In this document: piece after piece, positions 8,426-20,503 of the stretch
How positions within the stretch are numbered: position 1 is the first letter of the stretch
Layout: each line of letters starts with the position of its first letter
DNA from: Desulfofundulus thermobenzoicus
GTDB lineage: Bacteria; Bacillota; Desulfotomaculia; Desulfotomaculales; Desulfovirgulaceae
Reading direction: 5' to 3'
Length of the DNA: 64,000 nt
Assembly: GCF_009428905.1 (NCBI RefSeq)
Contig: NZ_WHYR01000010.1
Location: 20,604-84,603, forward strand
Made by a program: the position numbers and the translations under genes
Notes under the pieces: generated by a model
The model's database searches: none
Seen by the model: the letters and a program-made list of their open reading frames with translations, nothing else
What the model was told of the DNA's origin: nothing

Positions 8426-9517
8426 TTAGAGCAGAGGTTTGCCCCCGGCAGTCATGCTTTTCAGTTTACTTTCCACTTTCGCCACCACTTCCGGAGGTAG
8501 CGGAGCATAGGCCAGTGCGGACGCCATTTTCTCCCCATCATGGACGGCCCACCACAGGAATTGGGCCAGCGCCCGTCCCTTTTCCGGGTCGTCCTGTTCC
8601 TTATACACCAGGATATAGGTGTAGCCGGCAATGGGATAGGCATTTTCCCCCGGCGCGTTGACTATGGATACCCGCAGGTCGTCGGGCATACTGGCTGCCG
8701 CTCCGGCGGCCGCCGCGGTGGTGGTTTCCAGGCTGGGGGGGACAAATTTACCGGCGCTGTTTTGCATCAGGGCGTAGGGCAGGTTATTGAGCAGGGTGTA
8801 GGACAGTTCCACATAGCCGATGGCCCCCACCGTGGTCTGCACCTGCCGGGAAAGGCCTTCACTGCCCTTGGCCCCCACCCCCACCGGCCAGTTGACGGAA
8901 GTGCCGCTGCCCACCTTACTTTTCCATTCCGGACTGACCCTGCTCAGGTAATCGGTAAAAATGTTGGTCGTCCCGCTGCCATCACTGCGGTGCACCACCA
9001 CAATGTTTTGCCCGGGAAGTTTGAGCCCGGGGTTTAAAGCAGTGATCCGGGGATCATTCCATTTTTTAATTTTGCCCAGGTAGATATCGGCCAGGACACC
9101 GGGGGAAAGTTTAACATGCTCCTTTACATCGGGCAGGTTATAGGTGATGGATACCGCTCCCAGCACCGTAGGGATATGCATGATTTCACCGGGTGCTTCC
9201 TTTAGCTTATCGTCCCGCATGGGGGCGTCGCTGCCGCCAAAGTCGATTACTTTTTTACTGATCTGCTCAATACCGCCGCCGCTGCCGATGGACTGGTAAT
9301 TGATTTTAACGTTTTTATGCAGCCGCCCATACTCATCGATCCACCGGGAATACAGGGGGTAGGGAAAGGAAGCCCCGGCGCCGTTTAACAGTACAGTTTT
9401 GCCGCCCGTTCCCGGCAACTGGCTGCCTGCAGGCTTGTCTCCCGAACCGCCGCAACCGGCAGCCAGCAAAAGCACCAGGAAAAGGAACCCCGCCAGCGAA
9501 AAAACTTTCCTGAACAT
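8426..9517 (-). CDS. pstS: Phosphate-binding lipoprotein PstS
   Basis: 363 residues with a lipoprotein signal peptide ending in a LLAAGC lipobox (Cys 22) and a Gly/Ser-rich linker. The mature part has GAGASFPYPLYSRW, the phosphate-binding SIGSGGG, FGGSDAPM and HRSDGSGTTN segments typical of PstS. It captures phosphate outside the membrane and delivers it to PstCA. It is the first gene of the pst operon. The 350-base region upstream should hold the promoter, but no clear Pho box was recognised there. Confidence 0.95.
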   Translation of the reverse strand: MFRKVFSLAGFLFLVLLLAAGCGGSGDKPAGSQLPGTGGKTVLLNGAGASFPYPLYSRWIDEYGRLHKNVKINYQSIGSGGGIEQISKKVIDFGGSDAPMRDDKLKEAPGEIMHIPTVLGAVSITYNLPDVKEHVKLSPGVLADIYLGKIKKWNDPRITALNPGLKLPGQNIVVVHRSDGSGTTNIFTDYLSRVSPEWKSKVGSGTSVNWPVGVGAKGSEGLSRQVQTTVGAIGYVELSYTLLNNLPYALMQNSAGKFVPPSLETTTAAAAGAAASMPDDLRVSIVNAPGENAYPIAGYTYILVYKEQDDPEKGRALAQFLWWAVHDGEKMASALAYAPLPPEVVAKVESKLKSMTAGGKPLL

Positions 9518-9830
9518 AAATTGCGCCCCCCTCGAATCTTACTCCAGAGGCATCACTGCTCACGCGGCCAGTTCAACGGTTCTAAGCCATCCCAACCGCA
9601 TTTGAAACGGTCACCACTCCCATCGCCGGTCCCGGGAAAAGAATCCTTCACCGCCCACCACCTTTCACCAAAAATTCACACAATACATCTATGGCTGTTT
9701 GCCGTTCCCCGTAAGGCCATCCGGCCTGTCCATTCGTACTGCCAGCCCTATTGTACAACTCCCATGTTAAAATAGGGTTATGGTTGGATTAATTATCCAC
9801 AAAATAGGACTTTTGCCTCAATGAGGGTAG
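9518..9830. other. Intergenic region upstream of pstS
   Basis: About 310 bases between the pstS start and the terminator of the GPW-repeat gene. It must carry the pst promoter on the minus strand. One TTCACA-like Pho half-site is visible near 9668, but there is no convincing spaced series. No short gene or RNA was recognised. Confidence 0.4.
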
Positions 9831-9862
9831 CAAAAAAGGTTACCGTTCTTGCCGGTAACCTT
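9831..9862 (-). terminator. Rho-independent terminator of the GPW-repeat / floA operon
   Basis: A perfect 10-bp stem, AAGGTTACCG (9836-9845) with CGGTAACCTT (9853-9862), 7-base loop. On the minus strand it is followed by a run of T (9831-9837 read as A on the plus strand). It lies a few bases after the stop of the gene at 9867. Confidence 0.85.
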
Positions 9863-9866
9863 AAAT

Positions 9867-10634
9867 TTATCTCACCCGCCTGGCCTGCCGGCCGCCCCGG
9901 TGGTCCAGGACTTCCGACAGGAGCACGGCCGCCGCCAGGTTACGGGGCGTGAGCAGGGGATGTGCCCGCCGGCCTTTTACGGCCGCCGGTGCCGGGCAGG
10001 CCGGTTCGGGGGCACCCCCGTCCCCGGCCGCACGGGAAAGGGCCTGGTGGCGTATCTCCCACTTTTCAGCCACCCTTTCCACCTGCCTGTGGGTCTTCCG
10101 GTGGCGGCGTGGTTCCCCTTGTTCAGGACGGTCCAGGCCGGCAGGACCTTCCCGCTCCCCCGGGCGCCCGGGGGCCGGGCCGTCCTCCCCTTCTACCGGA
10201 GGCAGTTTTTCTTCCCGCTTATGCCACGGACCGGGAAGCGGTCCTTCTTCCGGCGCGCTCCAGGGGCCTGGTACAGGAGACTCATCGCGGCTCCACGGAC
10301 CGGCTACAGGGGCGTCATCGCGATTCCAGGGTCCGGGCAGCGGCCGGTCCGCCTCTTCCCCCCCGCCATTCCAGGGCCCCGGCAGGGGGAGATCCCCTTC
10401 CCATTCCCCACGGCTCCGGTACCCTCCCGGAGGGTCCCCACCGGCCGGCTCCGCCCCGTACCGCCGTTTTTCCCTTTGGGGTTCCACCCACAGATCGTCC
10501 CCTTCCTCGGGCACCCGTGGCGGCAGGGGAGGCACAGGCCCGCCGGGAAAGCGCCGGGAAAGGCCGTCCCGCCGGCGGTTGAAGATCATCCAGAGGGTGA
10601 TAATCACAAAGACCCAGGCAATAAGGGACTCCAT
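9867..10634 (-). CDS. Membrane-anchored Pro/Gly-rich protein with five GPW repeats, unknown function
   Basis: 255 residues. Residues 4-18 form one hydrophobic helix, followed by Arg-rich positive charge, so the rest is predicted cytoplasmic. Residues about 80-140 hold five copies of a P-[LV]-[PA]-G-P-W unit, with GPW at 86, 101, 112, 123 and 135, spaced 11-15 residues and separated by acidic and basic residues. A basic segment (about 175-205) and a conserved-looking tail (HPLLTPRNLAAAVLLSEVL) close it. I do not recognise a domain. It starts 3 bases after the floA stop and precedes a terminator, so it belongs to the floA transcript. A role at flotillin membrane domains is inference. Confidence 0.7.
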   Translation of the reverse strand: MESLIAWVFVIITLWMIFNRRRDGLSRRFPGGPVPPLPPRVPEEGDDLWVEPQREKRRYGAEPAGGDPPGGYRSRGEWEGDLPLPGPWNGGGEEADRPLPGPWNRDDAPVAGPWSRDESPVPGPWSAPEEGPLPGPWHKREEKLPPVEGEDGPAPGRPGEREGPAGLDRPEQGEPRRHRKTHRQVERVAEKWEIRHQALSRAAGDGGAPEPACPAPAAVKGRRAHPLLTPRNLAAAVLLSEVLDHRGGRQARRVR

Positions 10635-10637
10635 GTT

Positions 10638-11660
10638 TTAACGTTCCTTTCCTTTTACGGTTGCCTCGCCCGGCTCCGCCGGCCCGCCGCCCATCCTGGC
10701 CAGGCCCTCCCGCATGCGGGTGTCGGCCAGCAGGTTCTGCATGTTGTAGTAATCCATCACGCCCAGTTTGCCCTGGCGCAGGGCTTCGGCCATGGCCCGG
10801 GGCACCTCCGCCTCGGCCTCCACCACCCGGGCGCGCATTTCCTCCACCATGGCCCGCATTTCCTGTTCCCTGGCCACGGCCATGGCCCGCCTTTCCTCGG
10901 CCTTGGCCTGGGCGATGCGCTTGTCCGCCTCGGCCTGGTCGGTCTGCAGCTGGGCGCCGATATTCCGCCCCACGTCCACATCGGCAATGTCGATGGACAG
11001 GATTTCAAAGGCCGTGCCCGCATCCAGGCCCTTTTCCAGCACGGTGCGGGAAATGGAATCGGGGTTTTCCAGCACATGCTTGTGGCTCTCCGCGCTGCCC
11101 ACGGTGGTGACCACACCTTCGCCCACCCGGGCCAGGACGGTTTCCTCCCCGGCACCGCCCACCAGCCGGTCGATATTGGCCCGCACCGTCACCCGGGCCA
11201 CCACCTTGACCTCGATGCCGTCCTTGGCCACGGCCGACACCAGGGGCGTTTGAATCACCTTGGGGTTCACGCTCATCTGCACCGCTTCCAGCACATTGCG
11301 CCCGGCCAGGTCGATGGCCGCCGCCCGTTCAAAGGCCAGGGGAATATCGGCCCGCTCGGCGGCAATCAGGGCGTCCACCACCCGGTCCACATTGCCCCCG
11401 GCCAGGTAGTGGGCTTCCAGCTGGTTGACGGTCACATTCAGACCCGCTTTGTCGGCCTTGATCAGTGGTCCCACAATCTTGGCCGGCGGTACCCGCCGCA
11501 AGCGCATGCCCACCAGGGTGAAGATCCCCACCCGCACGCCGGCGGCCAGGGCGGATATCCACAGGCCCACCGGTATAAAGCTGAAAATAATCATCACGCC
11601 AATTAAAACGAGCAAAAAGAGTATAATCGTGGAAAGCCCGATCAGGTTCAAAATAAACAC
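10638..11660 (-). CDS. floA: Flotillin-like protein FloA (UPF0365, SPFH family)
   Basis: 340 residues: an N-terminal membrane hairpin (about 5-55), an SPFH domain ([40 protein letters not shown]), then a long Ala/Glu/Arg-rich coiled coil (about 225-300). Length and sequence match FloA/YqfA, which scaffolds functional membrane microdomains with NfeD-family partners. The nfeD gene lies just upstream with the usual floA-nfeD pairing, and the GPW-repeat gene follows after 3 bases. Confidence 0.95.
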   Translation of the reverse strand: MFILNLIGLSTIILFLLVLIGVMIIFSFIPVGLWISALAAGVRVGIFTLVGMRLRRVPPAKIVGPLIKADKAGLNVTVNQLEAHYLAGGNVDRVVDALIAAERADIPLAFERAAAIDLAGRNVLEAVQMSVNPKVIQTPLVSAVAKDGIEVKVVARVTVRANIDRLVGGAGEETVLARVGEGVVTTVGSAESHKHVLENPDSISRTVLEKGLDAGTAFEILSIDIADVDVGRNIGAQLQTDQAEADKRIAQAKAEERRAMAVAREQEMRAMVEEMRARVVEAEAEVPRAMAEALRQGKLGVMDYYNMQNLLADTRMREGLARMGGGPAEPGEATVKGKER

Positions 11661-11669
11661 CTCCGTAAT

Positions 11670-11710
11670 GGTCGTCGGTCATCGGTCGTCAGTCGTCGGC
11701 AGTCAGCATG
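11670..11710. repeat. Short degenerate tandem repeat (GTCGTC / GTCATCG units)
   Basis: Between nfeD and floA, about 35 bases consist of near-repeats of GGTCGTC, GGTCATC, AGTCGTC and CAGTC. Related fragments continue toward 11770 (GTCGTCGAAAGTC), and a similar piece (CGTCAGTCGTCGG) occurs at 31783-31797. No coding or RNA signal was recognised. Confidence 0.5.
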
Positions 11711-11880
11711 ATCATTGATAGCTTGGTCGCCGGTCCTTTGGTTGTTAGTCTGGCCGTTGTCGTCGAAAGTCAGCCGTTGTTCGTGCTGTTATGATGGGCA
11801 ATTATATTATAGTTTTTCCCGTTCCCTTTTAAAGGCACCTGCGGGCTATTTTATCGGGATGAATTTTCAAACCGTCCGGT

Positions 11881-12384
11881 TCACATGGCTTCATCCGCCC
11901 GCTTTACTATCACCCGGTTACCTTCCACCTGCACCACCTGCACCCGGGTTCCGGCCGGGATGTATTCCCCACCGGTAATCACATCCAGCCGCCGCCCGGC
12001 CACCTCGGCCGTCCCGGCCGGGCGCAGGGGGGTCAGGGCCACCCCGGTCAAATCCACCAGGTGCACCAGGTCCACCTGGCCGGCCACATAACCTTCATCC
12101 TTTTCCAGCCTGGTGCCCAGGGTCACCCTCTGCCAGAGGTTAAACCTGGCCATGAATTTCAGCCCCAGGTAGAATACCACCACCGAAAGGATTACAGCCA
12201 CCCCCAGGGCGGCCGTGGCCTGGGTAAAATCCACCGCCAGGAGCAAAACCCCCCAGGCCAGAAGAATGAGCCCGGCCATGCCGGCCACGCCGAAACCCGG
12301 TATAACAAATATTTCCAGCACCAGGGCCACCATGCCCAGCAGAAAGGCCAGTACCGCCAGCCAGGTCAACAGCTGTTGGGACAT
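11881..12384 (-). CDS. NfeD family membrane protein
   Basis: 167 residues with three or four membrane helices in residues 5-85 and a C-terminal OB-fold-like NfeD domain (about 105-165: GVALTPLRPAGTAEVAGRRLDV and the ending GTRVQVVQVEGNRVIVK). This is the short NfeD class without a ClpP-like protease domain. NfeD proteins pair with flotillins, and floA follows 220 bases downstream on the same strand. GAGGAGAG upstream of the ATG fixes the start. Confidence 0.9.
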   Translation of the reverse strand: MSQQLLTWLAVLAFLLGMVALVLEIFVIPGFGVAGMAGLILLAWGVLLLAVDFTQATAALGVAVILSVVVFYLGLKFMARFNLWQRVTLGTRLEKDEGYVAGQVDLVHLVDLTGVALTPLRPAGTAEVAGRRLDVITGGEYIPAGTRVQVVQVEGNRVIVKRADEAM

Positions 12385-12544
12385 CTGCTCTCCTCACCCC
12401 CATCCGTTCCGAATGAGTTTGGAACCCGGTCGTTGACTTATAAACCACCCATGATCATTTTATCACAACCCGCCAATTAACGTACCCCGTTACCAACTTA
12501 TTTCACAACCGGCGGTAAATCATTCAAAAGGGTTTTTTATATTT

Positions 12545-12586
12545 CAAATAATAATGCCCGGCACGCTTTGATACAGCACCGGGCAT
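12545..12586 (-). terminator. Terminator downstream of rpsU
   Basis: ATGCCCGG (12554-12561) pairs with CCGGGCAT (12579-12586). On the minus strand the stem is followed by TATTATTTG. It lies about 65 bases after the rpsU stop. Confidence 0.65.
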
Positions 12587-12651
12587 TTCCTCATTGATGT
12601 CACCGTGGTCGGTCAATATTCCTGTCATTTTGGTAACGGCCCGGCCAGGAA

Positions 12652-12828
12652 CTAGCGATACTTGCGTTTTCTGGCCGCCTCGGACTTTTTCTTGCGCCGT
12701 ACACTGGGTTTCTCATAGTGTTCATGCCGTCTGGCCTCGGCCAGGACCCCTGCCTTCTGACAGGAACGTTTGAAGCGACGGAGGGCACTGTCCAGTGTCT
12801 CGTTTTTGCCGACACGTACTTCGGCCAT
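12652..12828 (-). CDS. rpsU: 30S ribosomal protein S21
   Basis: A 58-residue gene starting at the ATG at 12828. It begins [20 protein letters not shown] and ends with a very basic tail ([15 protein letters not shown]), as S21 does. The [16 protein letters not shown] segment is also typical. GGAGGGAGG lies upstream of the start. S21 is a small-subunit protein important in initiation. Its place between a HIT gene and nfeD/floA matches the conserved Firmicutes order. A longer overlapping reading frame in another phase here is a shadow. Confidence 0.95.
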   Translation of the reverse strand: MAEVRVGKNETLDSALRRFKRSCQKAGVLAEARRHEHYEKPSVRRKKKSEAARKRKYR

Positions 12829-12939
12829 TTTGTCTTCCCTCCCTCCGCCATGCTGTAAAACTGTTCATGGAAAACAAAAACCTCCACCCATAAATTGCAA
12901 ATACCCTGATATTATACCCGCATCCGGCAGTTACGTCAA

Positions 12940-13281
12940 CTAGCCCGGGGGCCATTGCAACGTGCGCCCGCCCAGCAGGTGATAATGGATATGAAAAACC
13001 AGCTGACCCGCATCTTCCCCGCAATTGCCGACCATACGGAAACCCTTTTCCAGTCCGAGCTTTTGGGCCACGCGGCCCGCCGCCAGCTGCAACCGGCCCA
13101 GAATGGCCTCATCCTCTTTTTCAATATCAAAAAAGGTGGGGATGTGTTTTTTGGGAACCAGCAAGAGGTGGACGGGAGCGGCCGGATGAATGTCCTTAAA
13201 AGCAACCACATATTCATCTTCATAAACCACCTCGGCCGGAATCTCCCCCTGGATGATCTTGCAGAAAACGCACTCCTGCAC
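12940..13281 (-). CDS. HIT family nucleotide-binding hydrolase (HinT-like)
   Basis: 113 residues, the full family length. The N-terminus has CVFCKIIQGEIPAEVVYEDE, and the histidine triad near residues 96-101 reads HIHYHLL. HinT proteins hydrolyse purine nucleotide phosphoramidates. The first two cysteines (CxxC) and a GNCGEDAGQ stretch fit the zinc-containing Hint branch. Start is a GTG with GGAGG 7 bases before it. Confidence 0.93.
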   Translation of the reverse strand: MQECVFCKIIQGEIPAEVVYEDEYVVAFKDIHPAAPVHLLLVPKKHIPTFFDIEKEDEAILGRLQLAAGRVAQKLGLEKGFRMVGNCGEDAGQLVFHIHYHLLGGRTLQWPPG

Positions 13282-13369
13282 TGCGCCACCTCCTCCCCGC
13301 CAGGATTACTGCCATCTGCCAGGCGTTATTTTATTCAACACGGCGGGAAATAAATCCTGCCACAAAAAA

Positions 13370-14680
13370 TTAAATTATTCTACCTTTTAAATCCGGCCCT
13401 TCCGCTTCTTCCACCAGCACCGGCACAATCTGCCCCACCAGATGGCTCCCTCCGGGGAAAAACACCCGCAGATAATTATCGGTCAGTCCTTCGTAAAACC
13501 CTTTCCTCTGGGGTGAAGCCTCCTCCACCAGCACCAGCACTTCTTTCCCAATGTATTGCCGGGCAAAGGATACGGCCAGTTCCTCCCCCAGGGCAATCAA
13601 CCGGTGGCTGCGTTCTCCCTTCACCTGAGCGCTGATTTGATCCGGGAAGGAGGCCGCCGCCGTACCCCGCCGGGGAGAATACTTGAACACATGCAGGCGG
13701 GAAAAGGCCATTTCCCGCACAAAGGCCAGGGTACTGGCGAAGTTTTCGTCGGTCTCCCCGGGAAACCCCACAATGACATCGGTGGAGATGGCCACCTCCG
13801 GGATGCGCGCCCGGATATCCCGTACCAGGCGGCGAAAATCTTCCGTGGTATAATGGCGGCGCATACGGGCCAGCACCTGATCGTCGCCGCTCTGCAGGGG
13901 GATGTGCAGGTGGCGGCAGATATTCGGCCGGGAAGCCATGCTCTGCACCAGCTCACCGGTAATATCCATGGGTTCCACCGAGGAAAGGCGCAGGCGCAAA
14001 AGGCCGGGTATTTCCGCCAGGCGCCCCACCAGCCCGGCCAGATCCATATCCCCGGGCCTGTCCTGCCCGTAGGCGCCGGTGTGAATACCGGTCAGCACCA
14101 GTTCCTTAAACCCTTCCCGGACCAGCCGCCGGGCCTCGGCCAGCACCCTTTCCGGATCCCGGCTTCGCAGGGGGCCCCGGGCAAAGGGTATTATGCAATA
14201 GGCGCAATAATTGTTGCACCCCTCCTGAATTTTTAAAAAGGCCCTCACCCGGGAGGGCAGCGCCGGGACGGGCAGTTCCGTGAATTCCTCGACAGCGAAT
14301 ATGTCCCCCACCGCAGCCACCGGCCCATCCTTCCGCCCCGCCTGCTCCTCCACCAGGTCCACCAGGCGGGCCTTGTCCCGGGTGCCCACCACCAGATCCA
14401 CCCCGGGTATGGCCAGCACCTCCCCCGGGGACGTCTGGGCATAACAACCGGTGACCACCACCATGGCACCGGGGTTGTTCCGGGTGGCCCGGCGGATGAG
14501 CTGGCGGGATTTGCGATCCCCCAGGTGGGTGACCGTACAGGTATTGATCACATAGACATCTGCCGGCTTGCTGAAGTCCACCACCCGGTAGCCCCGCCGG
14601 CGGAAAAGGGTGGCCAGGGCGTCCGACTCGTACTGGTTGACCTTGCAGCCCAGGGTAACCAGGGCGACGGTTTTGGGCAC
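13370..14680 (-). CDS. mtaB: tRNA t6A37 methylthiotransferase MtaB
   Basis: 436 residues in three domains: an N-terminal UPF0004 domain with three cluster cysteines (TLGCKVNQ, INTCTVT, TGCYAQ), a radical SAM core with the CNNYCAYC motif (CX3CX2C) near residue 155, and a C-terminal TRAM domain (about 370-430). It adds a methylthio group to threonylcarbamoyl-adenosine 37 of tRNA, giving ms2t6A. The start is GTG with GGGAG upstream. It sits in the conserved prmA-rsmE-mtaB order; rsmE ends 69 bases upstream. Confidence 0.95.
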   Translation of the reverse strand: MPKTVALVTLGCKVNQYESDALATLFRRRGYRVVDFSKPADVYVINTCTVTHLGDRKSRQLIRRATRNNPGAMVVVTGCYAQTSPGEVLAIPGVDLVVGTRDKARLVDLVEEQAGRKDGPVAAVGDIFAVEEFTELPVPALPSRVRAFLKIQEGCNNYCAYCIIPFARGPLRSRDPERVLAEARRLVREGFKELVLTGIHTGAYGQDRPGDMDLAGLVGRLAEIPGLLRLRLSSVEPMDITGELVQSMASRPNICRHLHIPLQSGDDQVLARMRRHYTTEDFRRLVRDIRARIPEVAISTDVIVGFPGETDENFASTLAFVREMAFSRLHVFKYSPRRGTAAASFPDQISAQVKGERSHRLIALGEELAVSFARQYIGKEVLVLVEEASPQRKGFYEGLTDNYLRVFFPGGSHLVGQIVPVLVEEAEGPDLKGRII

Positions 14681-14749
14681 GCTTATTCACTCCCGTAACT
14701 CCACATGGCAGGCGTGGTCGTTCTCCGTCACTACCGCTATCCAAATGAT

Positions 14750-15502
14750 TTAAGGCCCGCCCAGATCCCCCAGTTCATACATGACCATGGCCACCACCGC
14801 CAGGCCGGCCGTTTCGGTGCGCAGGATGCGGGGGCCCAGGGAAACGGGCAGCACCCCCCTCTGCCGGGCCAGGGCCACCTCGGCCGGATCAAAACCCCCC
14901 TCCGGCCCGATAAAGACAACCACTTCCCGGGAGGATTGTCCCTGCAGTACCCCTTTCAATCCCCGGCCCCTTTCCCCCTCCCAGGGCATCAGGGCCAGGG
15001 TATCCGGCGCCAGCAGATCCAGAGCCGAGGGGAGATCCATCACTGCCGTCACCCGGGGGATCAGCGCCCGCCGGCATTGCTTGGCCGCCTCCAGGGCAAT
15101 GCGCTGCCAGCGCTGCTGGCGTTCCCCGGCCTTTTGCGGGGTCAACTGCACCACGGAGCGGCGGCAATGCAGGGGCACCACCCGGGACACCCCCAGTTCG
15201 GTACCCTTCTGAATAATTATATCCATTTTATCCCCTTTGGATAGCCCCTGCACCAGGGTAACCCTTAAAGGGGCCTCCCCGCCGGGAGTAAATTGTTCCA
15301 GAATTATTCCTTCCGCCTGACTTCTGGTAATCACCGTCAACCGGACCCGGTAACCGTTACCCCGGCCGTCCAGCACGGTGATCACGTCCCCGGGCCCCAT
15401 ACGTAAAACCCGGGATATGTGCGTCACATCCGGTCCGGTAATGATTACCTGCTCCTTTTGCACCTGCTCCGGGGAAATAAAGAAATGGCTTATGTTCCCC
15501 AC
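14750..15502 (-). CDS. rsmE: 16S rRNA m3U1498 methyltransferase RsmE
   Basis: About 250 residues of a SPOUT methyltransferase. Recognisable segments are HISRVLRMGPGD, QGLSKGDKMD, QKGTELGV and the knot GPEGGFDPAEV ... LGPRILRTETA. It methylates U1498 in the decoding region of 16S rRNA. The frame is open to an ATG at 15529, but family N-termini begin near ISHFF, so the GTG at 15502 (overlapping prmA by 13 bases) is preferred. The start is the only uncertain point. Confidence 0.93.
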   Translation of the reverse strand: MGNISHFFISPEQVQKEQVIITGPDVTHISRVLRMGPGDVITVLDGRGNGYRVRLTVITRSQAEGIILEQFTPGGEAPLRVTLVQGLSKGDKMDIIIQKGTELGVSRVVPLHCRRSVVQLTPQKAGERQQRWQRIALEAAKQCRRALIPRVTAVMDLPSALDLLAPDTLALMPWEGERGRGLKGVLQGQSSREVVVFIGPEGGFDPAEVALARQRGVLPVSLGPRILRTETAGLAVVAMVMYELGDLGGP

Positions 15503-16419
15503 CCCCGGGCGGCCATGAGGGCAATCCATTCCCCTTCGGCCCGCTCTTCCCGAATCTCCAGACCCCGCAGCACCATTTCCCGGCGCACACCCTTTTCCCG
15601 TTCCCGGATGACACCGGAAGCGATAAACAGGCCTTTTGGATTGAGCATTCTAACCACCGCCGGGATCAGGGCGATAATTACGTCGGCCACAATGTTGGCC
15701 ACTATGACATCGGCCACCGGTATGCCCGTACCCTGGAGCAAATCCCCCTGCCGGACCTCCACCCGGTCGCCCACCCGGTTGCGCTCCACGTTCTGCCGGG
15801 CCGTGGCCACGGCCACCGGATCCCTGTCCACGGCCACCACCCGGCCGGCACCCAGGAGGGCGGCCGTAATGGCCAGAATGCCCGATCCTGTGCCCACATC
15901 CACCACCATCTCGCCGCCCCGGATTACCTCCTCCAGCATGGTCAGACACAGGCGGGTGGTGGCATGGGTACCGCAGCCAAAAGCCATGCCCGGATCCAGC
16001 TCGCAAATAACCTGCCCGGGCCGGGGACGGTATTCCTCCCAGGAGGGTTTGACCACCAGCCTTTCCCCCACCTGTACGGGCCGGTAGTAAGCCTTCCAGG
16101 CGTTGGCCCAGTCTTCCTCCTCCATCTCCCGGGTGCTCATGCGCCAGGATGTTTCTTCCAGAAGGGCGGCCAGGGATTCCCGTAAACCGGCCAGGCGGCC
16201 GGCCAGTTCTTCATCCACCGGCAGGTAGGCCTTCACCACCGGTTCCGCCGGCAACCGCAAGCCATCCATGGCCACCTGGTCGGCCGGACGCTGCAAGTAT
16301 AAAGAAATTATGGCGGGGTCCTCAACAACCACCCCGCCGGTTCCCAGTTCCCAGAAAAGATTGCTCACCGCCTCCACCCATTCGGGATGGACACTGACGG
16401 CCACTTCCAGCCACCGCAA
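15490..16419 (-). CDS. prmA: Ribosomal protein L11 methyltransferase PrmA
   Basis: About 309 residues. The N-terminal L11-binding region starts MRWLEVAVSV, and the SAM-binding domain has FGCGTHATTRLCL, VVDVGTGSGILAI, VDRDPVAV and the catalytic NIVADV. It trimethylates L11. A TTG at 16419 with GAGGGGG 8 bases upstream gives the family-typical M-[KR]-W start; an in-frame TTG at 16425 is too close to that site. It lies between dnaJ and rsmE, as in Bacillus. Confidence 0.94.
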   Translation of the reverse strand: MRWLEVAVSVHPEWVEAVSNLFWELGTGGVVVEDPAIISLYLQRPADQVAMDGLRLPAEPVVKAYLPVDEELAGRLAGLRESLAALLEETSWRMSTREMEEEDWANAWKAYYRPVQVGERLVVKPSWEEYRPRPGQVICELDPGMAFGCGTHATTRLCLTMLEEVIRGGEMVVDVGTGSGILAITAALLGAGRVVAVDRDPVAVATARQNVERNRVGDRVEVRQGDLLQGTGIPVADVIVANIVADVIIALIPAVVRMLNPKGLFIASGVIREREKGVRREMVLRGLEIREERAEGEWIALMAARGWGT

Positions 16420-16527
16420 AGGCAATGCCCCCTCGGGAAAAAACTGTTGGATTTAACAGAAGGCCGGACTGTACTCAGTCCCCTTTTAAGATAAAATGGT
16501 AATTGTTACCGGGGGACTGGAGATCCC

Positions 16528-17685
<1,158 letters not shown>

Positions 17686-17695
17686 TTATGGAACA

Positions 17696-17729
17696 GGGCG
17701 GCCGCCCAGCCTGAAAGGCTGAACCGCCC
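17696..17729 (-). promoter_or_regulatory. Compound hairpin in the dnaK-dnaJ gap
   Basis: An outer stem GGGCGG (17696-17701) with CCGCCC (17724-17729) encloses CAGCCT (17707-17712) pairing with AGGCTG (17716-17721). No T-run follows on the minus strand. It is probably an mRNA processing or stability structure in the 5' leader of dnaJ, not a full terminator. Confidence 0.45.
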
Positions 17730-17875
17730 GGTGATAGCCAGCTGAAAATGCTTGATCAAACCACTTCAGGCATGACGGTTGTGCCGGAGGCCCGTCACTG
17801 CCCGCCATGCCCAAAGGGTTTTCCCGTATGTCACATTGTTATTATACAACGGTTTCTCCCGAAAAGCCATATATT

Positions 17876-20475
<2,600 letters not shown>

Positions 20476-20503
20476 CGGGGTCACCTCACAAAAAAATCCG
20501 GCC

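Noticed and set aside
9849..11606. A 585-codon plus-strand open frame
   Set aside because: It lies opposite the GPW-repeat gene and floA, is rich in Pro/Gly/His/Arg as expected of an antisense shadow in GC-rich DNA, and has no family pattern.
16455..16495. Terminator between dnaJ and prmA
   Set aside because: A 6-bp GGACTG/CAGTCC stem exists, but no T-run follows on the minus strand.
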